From contig JANQSA010000009.1 in the NCBI GenBank assembly GCA_028284285.1, positions 58,323-122,322 of the forward strand: DNA of 64,000 nt. The letters run 5' to 3'. The notes under the pieces are model-generated. The model had not been told where the DNA came from. It saw only the letters and a list, made by a program, of their open reading frames with translations, and ran no database searches. This document shows positions 1 through 8,100 of this stretch, in pieces. The position numbers and the translations under genes are program-made. Each line of letters starts with the position of its first letter. Positions within the stretch are counted from its first letter, which is position 1. Source of the stretch: Croceivirga sp. (GTDB lineage Bacteria; Bacteroidota; Bacteroidia; Flavobacteriales; Flavobacteriaceae).

Positions 1-932
1 TAAAAAGGTACAACAGCATGGGCAGAATCGCCTACCAAGGCTACTTTGTCCCAATACGTCCAGGGATAGCACTTCATGGTCACCATGGCGCTGGTAGGGT
101 TTTTCATAAAGCTTTTCGTAAGGTCCTCTATTTCCTTTCTCACGTTGGGGAAGTACTCTTTAAAGAAAGCCTTGGCTTCCTTTTTCTTTGTGATACTGTC
201 AAAAGAAACTTCTCCTTCAAACGGTAAAAAGAGCGTGCAGGTGAAACTGCCATCGGTATTGGGCATGGCAATAAGCATGAACTTCCCCCTGGGCCAAATA
301 TGAAAAGAATGCTTATCCAATCTGTGGGTTCCGTCTTCATTAGGGGGGATAGTCAGCTCTTTATAGCCCACGTCAATGAAATCCTGGGAATAATCAAAAC
401 GACTTCTGCGTTGCATACGGTGCCGCACCCGGGAAAAAGCCCCATCACAACCAAATATAATATCATAGCGGTACTCCTTCCATTTACTTTTTTCGGACTT
501 CCCCGTATATAGAGTGGCCTCAGGAAGATTAATGTCCCATACTTTCTCGTTAAATCTAAACTGGGCACCGGCTTCCTCTGCCAAATCTATCATTCTCTTG
601 TTGAGATTTCCCCTGGAGATAGACCAAATAGCCTCTCCTTCTTTCCCGTATTTCTGAAAATATACCGGTTGCTCATTAATATGCATAGCCCTTTGATACA
701 AGGGAATCGCTATCTTTTTCACTTCGGCTTCAAGCCCTACTTCACGCAAAGCGCGCCATCCCCTGTTGCTCATAGCGAGGTTGATGGAACGTCCGGAAAA
801 TTGAATGGTACGGATATCGGGTCTGCGGTCAAAAATGGTTACCTGATGTCCCAGTCGTCGTAGATAAATGGAAAGTAAGGAACCTACCAGACCAGAACCG
901 ATAACCGCAATATTCTTTGGTGTTTGTATCAT
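1..932 (-). CDS. kmo: kynurenine 3-monooxygenase, C-terminal part beyond the window
   Basis: FAD-dependent hydroxylase that converts L-kynurenine to 3-hydroxykynurenine (tryptophan catabolism, or de novo NAD synthesis). Hand translation gives 310 residues from an ATG at 932-930 and the frame is still open at base 1, so the gene is cut by the window edge; the family is usually about 450 residues. Visible motifs are the Rossmann motif GSGLVG (12-17), the KMO-type GRSINLAMSNRG (47-58) and the second FAD motif ALVGDSAHAVVPF (298-310). The match to KMO rather than a generic monooxygenase rests on these last two motifs. The downstream pathway enzyme kynU lies about 19 kb away. A TACTTTTG element lies 33 nt upstream of the ATG. 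Confidence 0.9.
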   Translation of the reverse strand, partial: MIQTPKNIAVIGSGLVGSLLSIYLRRLGHQVTIFDRRPDIRTIQFSGRSINLAMSNRGWRALREVGLEAEVKKIAIPLYQRAMHINEQPVYFQKYGKEGEAIWSISRGNLNKRMIDLAEEAGAQFRFNEKVWDINLPEATLYTGKSEKSKWKEYRYDIIFGCDGAFSRVRHRMQRRSRFDYSQDFIDVGYKELTIPPNEDGTHRLDKHSFHIWPRGKFMLIAMPNTDGSFTCTLFLPFEGEVSFDSITKKKEAKAFFKEYFPNVRKEIEDLTKSFMKNPTSAMVTMKCYPWTYWDKVALVGDSAHAVVPF

Positions 933-965
933 AAAATCCGCATGTGCGGTGATCTATAAGGGCTA

Positions 966-973
966 CAAAAGTA
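966..973 (-). promoter_or_regulatory. -7 promoter element (TACTTTTG) for kmo
   Basis: The reverse complement reads TACTTTTG, a perfect match to the Bacteroidota -7 consensus TANNTTTG. It ends 33 nt before the kmo ATG. No TTG -33 element is seen at 17-23 nt spacing. It is divergent from the element at 1015-1022. Confidence 0.45.
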
Positions 974-1014
974 AGAACATTACGGAATATGATATTTTAT
1001 TTGGAAAGAAACTG

Positions 1015-1022
1015 TATTTTTG
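1015..1022 (+). promoter_or_regulatory. -7 promoter element (TATTTTTG) for the DUF2256/cryptochrome/photolyase genes
   Basis: Perfect TANNTTTG match ending exactly 33 nt before the TTG codon at 1056. The spacing equals that of four other genes in the window and supports the TTG as the real start of the DUF2256 gene. No well-spaced -33 TTG is visible. Confidence 0.45.
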
Positions 1023-1055
1023 TTTCACCATTTTTAATTTTTGTTAAACAAAATT

Positions 1056-1196
1056 TTGCATCAAAAAACCCATCTCCCGGTAAAAGTATGCCCGGTTTGT
1101 AACCGGCCGTTCAGTTGGCGTAAAAAATGGGAGCGGAATTGGACGGATGTAAAATATTGCAGTGAGCGTTGCAGGCGCCATAAAAACCATGAGTAG
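1056..1196 (+). CDS. DUF2256 zinc-ribbon microprotein (46 aa)
   Basis: A 46-residue protein with four cysteines in a zinc-ribbon arrangement: CPVC at residues 12-15 and YCSERC at 34-39. The central block [13 protein letters not shown] matches the DUF2256 family, whose biochemical function is unknown and which is often encoded beside cryptochrome/photolyase genes. There is no ATG; the likely start is TTG at 1056, because it sits at the right distance from the conserved core and 33 nt after a promoter element. The frame is closed upstream by a TAA near 1035. The stop (1194-1196) overlaps the start of the cryptochrome gene by 8 nt, so the two are probably translationally coupled. Zinc binding is inferred from the Cys spacing. 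Confidence 0.8.
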   Translation: MHQKTHLPVKVCPVCNRPFSWRKKWERNWTDVKYCSERCRRHKNHE

Positions 1197-2484
1197 TCTA
1201 ATTTGGTTTGGAAATAACCTTAGAATCCGTGATAACCTTTCATTACACAAGGCTTGCAAACATGAAAAGGTAGTTGGGGTATTTTGCTTTGACCCCAGAT
1301 GGTATCAAACCGGGGATTTTGGGTTTGTGAAAACGGGTAAATTTCGGGCAAAATTTCTTTGGCAAACCGTAAAAGAACTCAAAACCAACCTCAAGGCCTT
1401 AAACATTCCACTCCTAGTATTCCATGAAATGCCGGAAGCTGTACTACCGGATCTTATTGCGGAATATGCTATTTCAACGGTGTATATGCAACAAGAGTGG
1501 ACACGGGATGAACGAGAGGTACTTCAGACTGTGAAATCCAAGGTAAATGCATCGGTAAGGTTTGAAGCGGATTACGATCAGTTTCTCTTTCATCCGGAAG
1601 ACCTTCCCTACCCTTCTTTGGAGACCCTCCCGAATGTATTCACGGCTTTTCGAAAAAAATGCGAGAAATATAGTCTGGTAAGGCCTGCACTACCTATTCC
1701 CAAGCCCAAACACCGGGAAAACCTACGGGACACGGATAAGGACATGCCTACACTAACCGAACTGGGAATCCCGGAATTCAACACAGATACAAGAAGCGCT
1801 TTCCCTTTTAGTGGAGGAGAAAATCAGGCCAAAAAACGATTGGATCATTACTTTTGGGAAACCCAAAAACTAGCCTATTATAAGCGTACCCGCAATGGAA
1901 TGGTGGGAACGGATTACAGCTCTAAATTTTCTGCCTGGTTAGCCAACGGGGCCATCTCTCCAAGAACCATTTATTGGGAGATCCAACGTTTTGAAAAGGA
2001 AATCCGGAAAAACCAGGATACGTATTGGTTGATTTTTGAACTCATTTGGCGGGATTATTTCAAATACATTAGTTTAAAATACCAGGACCGGATCTTTAGT
2101 TTGGACGGTATTCTACAAAAAAAATACCCATGGAAAAGGGATGAACAGGTGAAGAACGACTGGATCCAAGGAACTACCCCGATGCCTTTTGTGAATGCCA
2201 ACATGATAGAATTGGCAGATACCGGATGGATGAGCAATAGAGGGCGACAAAATGTAGCCAGCTACTGGGCTAAGGAATTAGAACAGGATTGGCGTATCGG
2301 TGCAGCTTATTTTGAAAGTATGCTCATCGATTATGACGTACACAGCAATTGGGGCAACTGGATGTACAACAGCGGTGTGGGTAATGACCCCAGGGATAGA
2401 AGATTTAACATCACACGGCAAGCGGAAATGTATGATCCCAAAGGAACATTCCAAAAATTGTGGTTACAACAACCCCTATTCTAA
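1189..2484 (+). CDS. DASH-family cryptochrome/photolyase
   Basis: FAD-binding blue-light protein of the photolyase/cryptochrome superfamily, 431 residues. The N-terminal alpha/beta photolyase domain begins [16 protein letters not shown]; the FAD-binding half contains the run [20 protein letters not shown] and the FAD-site segment [16 protein letters not shown] near the end. The segment [20 protein letters not shown] is typical of the DASH subfamily. An in-frame GTG at 1162 would add nine residues, but the ATG at 1189 gives the usual family N-terminus and overlaps the DUF2256 stop. DASH proteins repair CPDs mainly in single-stranded DNA; which role applies here cannot be read from sequence. 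The next gene starts immediately after the stop. Confidence 0.92.
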   Translation: MSSLIWFGNNLRIRDNLSLHKACKHEKVVGVFCFDPRWYQTGDFGFVKTGKFRAKFLWQTVKELKTNLKALNIPLLVFHEMPEAVLPDLIAEYAISTVYMQQEWTRDEREVLQTVKSKVNASVRFEADYDQFLFHPEDLPYPSLETLPNVFTAFRKKCEKYSLVRPALPIPKPKHRENLRDTDKDMPTLTELGIPEFNTDTRSAFPFSGGENQAKKRLDHYFWETQKLAYYKRTRNGMVGTDYSSKFSAWLANGAISPRTIYWEIQRFEKEIRKNQDTYWLIFELIWRDYFKYISLKYQDRIFSLDGILQKKYPWKRDEQVKNDWIQGTTPMPFVNANMIELADTGWMSNRGRQNVASYWAKELEQDWRIGAAYFESMLIDYDVHSNWGNWMYNSGVGNDPRDRRFNITRQAEMYDPKGTFQKLWLQQPLF

Positions 2485-4017
2485 ATGAAACGACTCCGAC
2501 TCCTACTTGGCGATCAATTAAACAGTCAGCACAGCTGGTTCAGGGAAACCTCCGAGGATGTTGTGTATCTCATGGCGGAAATGCGTCAGGAAACCGATTA
2601 TGTAAAGCACCATATCCAAAAGGTCGTCGCCTTCTTTCTGGCCATGCGAAATTTTGCTAATGCATTGGAAACCCATAACCATAAGATCATTTATGTAAAA
2701 ATTAGTGATGAAAACAACCCTCAGGACCTTGGAAAAATCATAAAAAAATATGTGCAGCAGACCAAAGCGGAAAAATTTGAGTATCTGCTTCCGGACGAAT
2801 ACCGACTGGATCAACAACTAAAGTGGATTTGTCAGAATTTGGAAATTCCCTCGGAAGCTTTTGATACAGAGCACTTCTATACCTCCAGGGAAGCCTTGGG
2901 CCAATTCTTTGAAGGCAAAAAACAGTTGATCATGGAAAGCTTCTACCGCATGATGCGTAAAAAGCACGATATCATGATGATGAACGGCCAACCTGAGGGG
3001 GGAAAATGGAACTTTGACCAAAGTAATCGTAAAAAATGGACAGGTGAACCAGCCATTTCCGGGGAATTGAATTTAAAAAAAGACGTTTCCGGAATACTGG
3101 AAGAAATCCAAATCTCCGGCATCCAAACCTTTGGAAACATCGTCTCCAAAAACTTTCAATGGCCCACTACCCGAAAGGAATGTCTTGAGTTACTGGACTA
3201 TTTCTGTGAACATTTGTTGGTACATTTCGGGGATTATCAGGATGCCTTACATACGCAAGAAAAATTTCTGTTCCATTCCCGGTTGTCATTCGCGATGAAT
3301 AGCAAGCTGCTTTCCCCAAAAGAGGTAATAGAAAAGGTCTTGTCGTACTATTATGATCATGGTCAAAACATTCACATTTCACAGGTAGAAGGGTTTGTAC
3401 GCCAAATTCTGGGATGGCGGGAATACATGCGGGGGATCTATTGGAAAGAAATGCCGGGGTATCAGAAAAAGAATGCCTTGGATAACTACAATCCCCTCCC
3501 TGGATTTTTCTGGACCGGACAAACCAAAATGAACTGTCTTAAACATGCTATTGGACAAAGCCTGGAAGAAGCGTATGCCCATCATATACAGCGATTGATG
3601 ATCATTGGCAATTACGCCTTACTAACCCAGGTACACCCGGATGAGGTGGATCAATGGTATCTGGGGGTGTATATCGATGCTATAGAATGGGTAGAGATCA
3701 CCAATACCAGAGGTATGAGTCAGTTTGCTGATGGTGGTATAGTGGCTACCAAGCCTTATGTAAGCAGCGCCAATTACATCAATAAAATGGGGGATTATTG
3801 TAAAAGCTGCCAATACAGTCATGCCAAGAAGTTAGGAGACAATGCCTGTCCTTTTAATGCGCTCTATTGGAATTTTTTAGACGAGAAAAAACACTACTTT
3901 AAGCATAACCAACGTATGGCAATGATGCTTAATCTCCTGGAAAAAAAGGACAAGAAAGAACTTCAGGAATTGAAGCAAAAAGCGTCTGAGATCATTTCTA
4001 ATCCCGATAAATTTTAG
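2485..4017 (+). CDS. iron-sulfur bacterial photolyase (PhrB/CryB type)
   Basis: Protein of 510 residues of the deoxyribodipyrimidine photolyase-related family (FeS-BCP, includes Agrobacterium PhrB, a (6-4) photolyase). It starts MKRLRLLLGDQLN, the standard N-terminus of the group. Four cysteines that would ligate the 4Fe-4S cluster are present at 351, 439, 442 and 455, nearly the same numbering as the Agrobacterium cluster ligands as I recall them. The region NYALLTQVHPDEVDQWYLG and the nearby WVEITNTRGMSQFADGG belong to the catalytic FAD domain. The ATG abuts the TAA of the DASH gene with no spacer, so the trio is probably one transcript, ending at the hairpin at 4100-4132. (6-4) photoproduct repair is inferred from family membership. 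Confidence 0.92.
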   Translation: MKRLRLLLGDQLNSQHSWFRETSEDVVYLMAEMRQETDYVKHHIQKVVAFFLAMRNFANALETHNHKIIYVKISDENNPQDLGKIIKKYVQQTKAEKFEYLLPDEYRLDQQLKWICQNLEIPSEAFDTEHFYTSREALGQFFEGKKQLIMESFYRMMRKKHDIMMMNGQPEGGKWNFDQSNRKKWTGEPAISGELNLKKDVSGILEEIQISGIQTFGNIVSKNFQWPTTRKECLELLDYFCEHLLVHFGDYQDALHTQEKFLFHSRLSFAMNSKLLSPKEVIEKVLSYYYDHGQNIHISQVEGFVRQILGWREYMRGIYWKEMPGYQKKNALDNYNPLPGFFWTGQTKMNCLKHAIGQSLEEAYAHHIQRLMIIGNYALLTQVHPDEVDQWYLGVYIDAIEWVEITNTRGMSQFADGGIVATKPYVSSANYINKMGDYCKSCQYSHAKKLGDNACPFNALYWNFLDEKKHYFKHNQRMAMMLNLLEKKDKKELQELKQKASEIISNPDKF

Positions 4018-4099
4018 GATTTAACATTCCTTAACGTCTGTGTCAAAAAAACCATTCGTATATCTTAAGGAAACAATCCCGCGAAAGCGTCGCTATATA

Positions 4100-4132
4100 A
4101 AAAGGCCTTCATTCAATAAATGAAGGCCTTTT
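4100..4132. terminator. bidirectional intrinsic terminator
   Basis: Perfect 14-bp stem, AAAAGGCCTTCATT (4100-4113) and AATGAAGGCCTTTT (4119-4132), with a 5-nt loop. A/T ends on both sides let it serve both the photolyase gene (plus) and clpP (minus), which converge here. Confidence 0.8.
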
Positions 4133-4158
4133 CATTGGATAGTATAGAAGGATAACAA

Positions 4159-4707
4159 TTACTTCAATATGCCGTCTACAATACCATATTCAACAGATTC
4201 AGAAGCATCCATCCAGTAATCACGGTCAAAATCCTTCATTACTTTTTCATACTCCTGATCACAATTTTCAGCAAGAATCTTTGCTCCCAGTTCTTTGGTT
4301 TTGATAATCTCCCGGGCCTGGATCTCAATATTAGAAGCCTGACCCTGGGCGCCACCGCTAGGTTGGTGAATCATTACTTTGGCATGGGGCTGGATAAACC
4401 GCCTTCCTTTTTCCCCTGCGGACAACAAAATAGACCCCATTGAAGCTGCCAGACCTGAACAGACCGTGGAAACCGGGCTCTTGATCTGCTTTAAAGTATC
4501 GTAAATGGCAAAACCAGAGGTTACATATCCACCTGGACTGTTGATCACCAATTGTATTTCCTTATTGTTTATTAAATCAAGATAAAGCAATCTATCAATG
4601 ACATGTTTTGCAGAATCATCATTTACCATTCCCCATAAAAATACTTTTCGTTCTTCCAGTAACTTCTCTTGGATTTGCTCCTGTACCTTTCCTTTTTTTG
4701 TACTCAT
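4159..4707 (-). CDS. clpP: ClpP-family serine protease subunit (paralog)
   Basis: Proteolytic subunit of an ATP-dependent Clp protease, 182 residues from the chosen start. The catalytic triad is visible: Ser89 in GLAASMGS, His114 in MIHQP, and probably Asp163 in DRDYWM; the oxyanion-region motif NSPGG is at 57-60. The frame extends upstream to 4755 with two further ATGs, but a TATTTTTG promoter with a well-placed TTG covers 4728-4756, which supports starting at MSTKKGKVQ. The short, divergent N-terminus suggests a second clpP-like gene rather than the canonical copy usually found near clpX; no clpX is in the window. Confidence 0.88.
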   Translation of the reverse strand: MSTKKGKVQEQIQEKLLEERKVFLWGMVNDDSAKHVIDRLLYLDLINNKEIQLVINSPGGYVTSGFAIYDTLKQIKSPVSTVCSGLAASMGSILLSAGEKGRRFIQPHAKVMIHQPSGGAQGQASNIEIQAREIIKTKELGAKILAENCDQEYEKVMKDFDRDYWMDASESVEYGIVDGILK

Positions 4708-4727
4708 TATAGCCGATTTTGGAGTTT

Positions 4728-4756
4728 CAAAAATAACCAATTTATTGTTCATCAAA
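4728..4756 (-). promoter_or_regulatory. clpP promoter, TTTG-N17-TATTTTTG
   Basis: On the minus strand a -33 TTTG (4756-4753) is followed after 17 nt by TATTTTTG (4735-4728). The -7 element ends 20 nt before the ATG at 4707. This is one of only two elements here with both boxes at accepted spacing. Confidence 0.6.
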
Positions 4757-5002
4757 GGGAGTTGTAGCTTTTCAAAAAAGAATTGGAAATACTTTTATAT
4801 ATCTCCTCCTAATCGTGCTATCTGTTGTGAGAATACCCGACCAACTACCCACCCAAGTACGACAGATATCGATGAATACCTACCGTTTATAGTACAAAAA
4901 GTTCTTAATCGATTTATAATATCCTAACAACGTGAATTTTATACAGTAGCCTAAATGGGATGTACTTTTACCCCGAATTTGATCCCAAATCAGTTCAAAA
5001 TA

Positions 5003-5084
5003 CCTAAAACTTAGCCTATTGAATACTTCTACGCTAAAAACAGAACCACAGTATTTCATTCTATTAGGAGGGTTAAGTTTTAGG
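5003..5084 (+). promoter_or_regulatory. inverted repeat ahead of the giant adhesin gene
   Basis: CCTAAAACTTAGCC (5003-5016) and GGTTAAGTTTTAGG (5071-5084) pair over 14 positions, with one G-U pair in RNA, around a 54-nt loop. The right arm ends 26 nt before the adhesin ATG. It could be a leader hairpin or a two-site operator. The rest of the 403-nt gap 4708-5110 holds the clpP promoter and nothing else I can support. Confidence 0.4.
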
Positions 5085-5110
5085 AATCCAAAAATTCAAA
5101 AGCCCTAACC

Positions 5111-8100
5111 ATGAAAGCACGGACCATCCAAAGTTTACGTATTAAAAGCACGCTGTTTTTCGCGTTTCTTCTGTTGTCAGGTTATAGTATTGCACAAACT
5201 ACATTTACGGAAAGTGCAGCCCTTTACGGCCTAAACATTGGTGATGGTAAAGACGGGGGACATGCCTGGGCGGATTATGACCTCGATGGTGATTTGGATT
5301 TACTCGTCAACAGGTGGACTTCTTCCGTATTACTTAGAAACCAATTGGTGGAAACGGGAACAAGCTCCTTTGTAGATGTAACTGCCCTGCTTACCGATGG
5401 AATGACCTTTGAAATGGAACGATCTGCAATTTTTGCGGATTTCAACAATGATGGGTATCCGGATTTTGCCAGAAATTCAGGATCATCGAATGGGGATATT
5501 ATTGAAATACGATTACAACATCCCCCAACCCACCGTTTCGGAGATGGTTTAGGTGGTACAGCCCCCTTCATTTTTGGTGGTGTGTCTACTACCAGGCCTG
5601 GTTATATTTTGATAGAAGACGGTGCAAATTCGGAAGGAATGGTTGCATTTGATTTCGATCAGGATGGGGATTTGGATATCGCCTTTGATAATCACAATTT
5701 TGGTATCGATCTCCTAATTAATGACGGAAACGGCAATTTCTCACATGGAACACCCAGAGGACCAGGTTACGACGAAAATAATTCCTCAACATGGCCTTTT
5801 GGACTGGCACAACATGCAACCGACGGGGATTATAGTTCGGGAACCGATTATGACAATGATGGTCTTGTTGATATTATTTCACGAAAACGGGATGAGGTAG
5901 ATTTTTTCAGAAATATTGGCGGAGCCTTTTCCACCACCAGTATAGACATAGATCAGGCCAACAATAACAATAAAGGAGGGATCTCCTTTTATGATTTTGA
6001 TAATGACGGGGATTTTGACCTGTTTTGGACAGAGAACGGAGATAACCAAATTCATGAGAACCGAAATGGAACCTATGTCCCCCTGGGATCTTCCACGGGA
6101 ATTCCCATGCAGTTCTCCGGAGATACTATCGAGGGGCTGGCTTGTGGTGATGTGGACAACGATGGCGATATTGATATCTTCCTTGCTGGAAAAGATGGTT
6201 ATCTCTACATCAACCAGATCAATTCTTCTGCCGGAGCCAATACGGGGAGCCCTATGACATTTATTAGAGATACCGCTACCAACTTTTTTAACGGTACCGG
6301 GAATGGAGAAGGGTGTACTTTTGTCGATATCGATAGAGATGGGGATCTGGATTTATATGCCAATAAGTCCAATGGCGTCAATGAGCTATATATCAACAAT
6401 TTAAGTAACGCAAATTCAGACAAATATCTCTATGTCGATATTATAGAGAATAGGGATTTATACGATCTTACGGGTATTGAACAACGGTATGCGGTTGGTG
6501 CAACTGCTAGGATTGTAGATTGTAATGGAGTGGTGATCTCGGGACTTCGAGAGGTAAATGGAGGTAATGGCCATGGGACCCAAGATCCGCAGCGAATCCA
6601 TTTCGGTTTGCCATATGGCGCGGACCAGGAATTTATTGTTGAAGTATTTTTCCCTACAGGACCCGATGGACGTAAAGTAATCAGGTATTCATTTGTTCCC
6701 AATGCATTGGGAACCGGTTGGGAACGTGTAGCAGTTTTTACACCAGATATGGAGACTCCTAATGGAGCTCCAGTTGCTGTAGATGATGATTATCAATATC
6801 CGAACGATACAGATACTGTCATTATTAACCCGGTTGAAAATGATACCGACCCTGAGAGTGAGCCTATCCAAATTATCAGTATAGAACAACCCGACCATGG
6901 TACTGCGGTGCTAAACGGCGATGGAACAATTTCTTTCACCCCTGAAGTGGGGTATTGCGGCCCTTCTGTAATGAACTATACCGCAGAAGATATTGCTGCT
7001 TGTAGGATTTTTTCAAAAACCGATACTGCAACAATTACCTTAACCATAGACACTACCCCAGCAGCAAATGATGATTCTTTCGTAGTAGAAGAAGATATCC
7101 CCAATAATAGCTTTAACGTCTTAGATAATGATGATTTTAAATGCGACGGTCTACAAGCGAACACCGCAATAACCAATGTAGGAACACCCGCCAATGGTGT
7201 AGTTAGTATTAATGATAATGGTACGCCCGCCAATCCGCTTGACGATTACTTGCTGTACACTCCTAACCCCTATTTTAATGGTAGTGATAGCTTTACCTAT
7301 GAGATCACAGACGGCAATGGGACGGTGGACGCAGCAACGGTAAATATCACGGTGAATCCGGATACCAGCAAAAACCTAGAGATTCTAACGAATAATATTG
7401 TGGTGGATGAGGCCGTTGGGTTGGCGACCATAACGGTTCGGATTACAGGAAACTACCAGGTAGGACCTACCATCAATTTTGTTACTGCAGACAATTCCGC
7501 AACTGCAGGTATAGATTATACCGCTGTTTCTGCTTCTCATACGTTTGTAGGGAATGACGGCGAGGTTTTTGACATAGAGGTGCCTATTATCGATGATAGC
7601 ATCATCGAAAATACTGAACTTATCGATATCGAGGTGAATTCAACTTCCTATAGTGCGCCCATTAATTTAGCTACTGATATTACCATTACCGACAATGACC
7701 GCGATCCATCTTTAGGCGTACAGTTCGACCTGACCAGTGTGGATGTCGACGAAGATGCCGGTACCGTGGCACTGGATGTGGTCCTTAATACAAACGTCCA
7801 GGATGAATTTACCGTAGAATACTATACCGTTGAGGGTACGGCCATAAGCCCGGAAGACTATACCGGGGTAGCTGTAGATACACAGACCCTGACCTTTGGC
7901 GGGGCCAACCCCAATACACAAACCATCACTATCACCATCATTGATGATACCATCATTGAAAGCAACGAGGATTTCCAGGTAGTGTTGACCGATATCTCCA
8001 CTACCCTGGTGGATATCCTCGCCGATGATACCGCAACCGTTACTATCATCGATAATGACCGCGATCCATCTTTAGGCGTACAGTTCGACCTGACCAGTGT

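Noticed and set aside
4708..4755. Longer ClpP start with MMNN
   Set aside because: Lies inside a promoter with both boxes at normal spacing; the shorter start fits the family.
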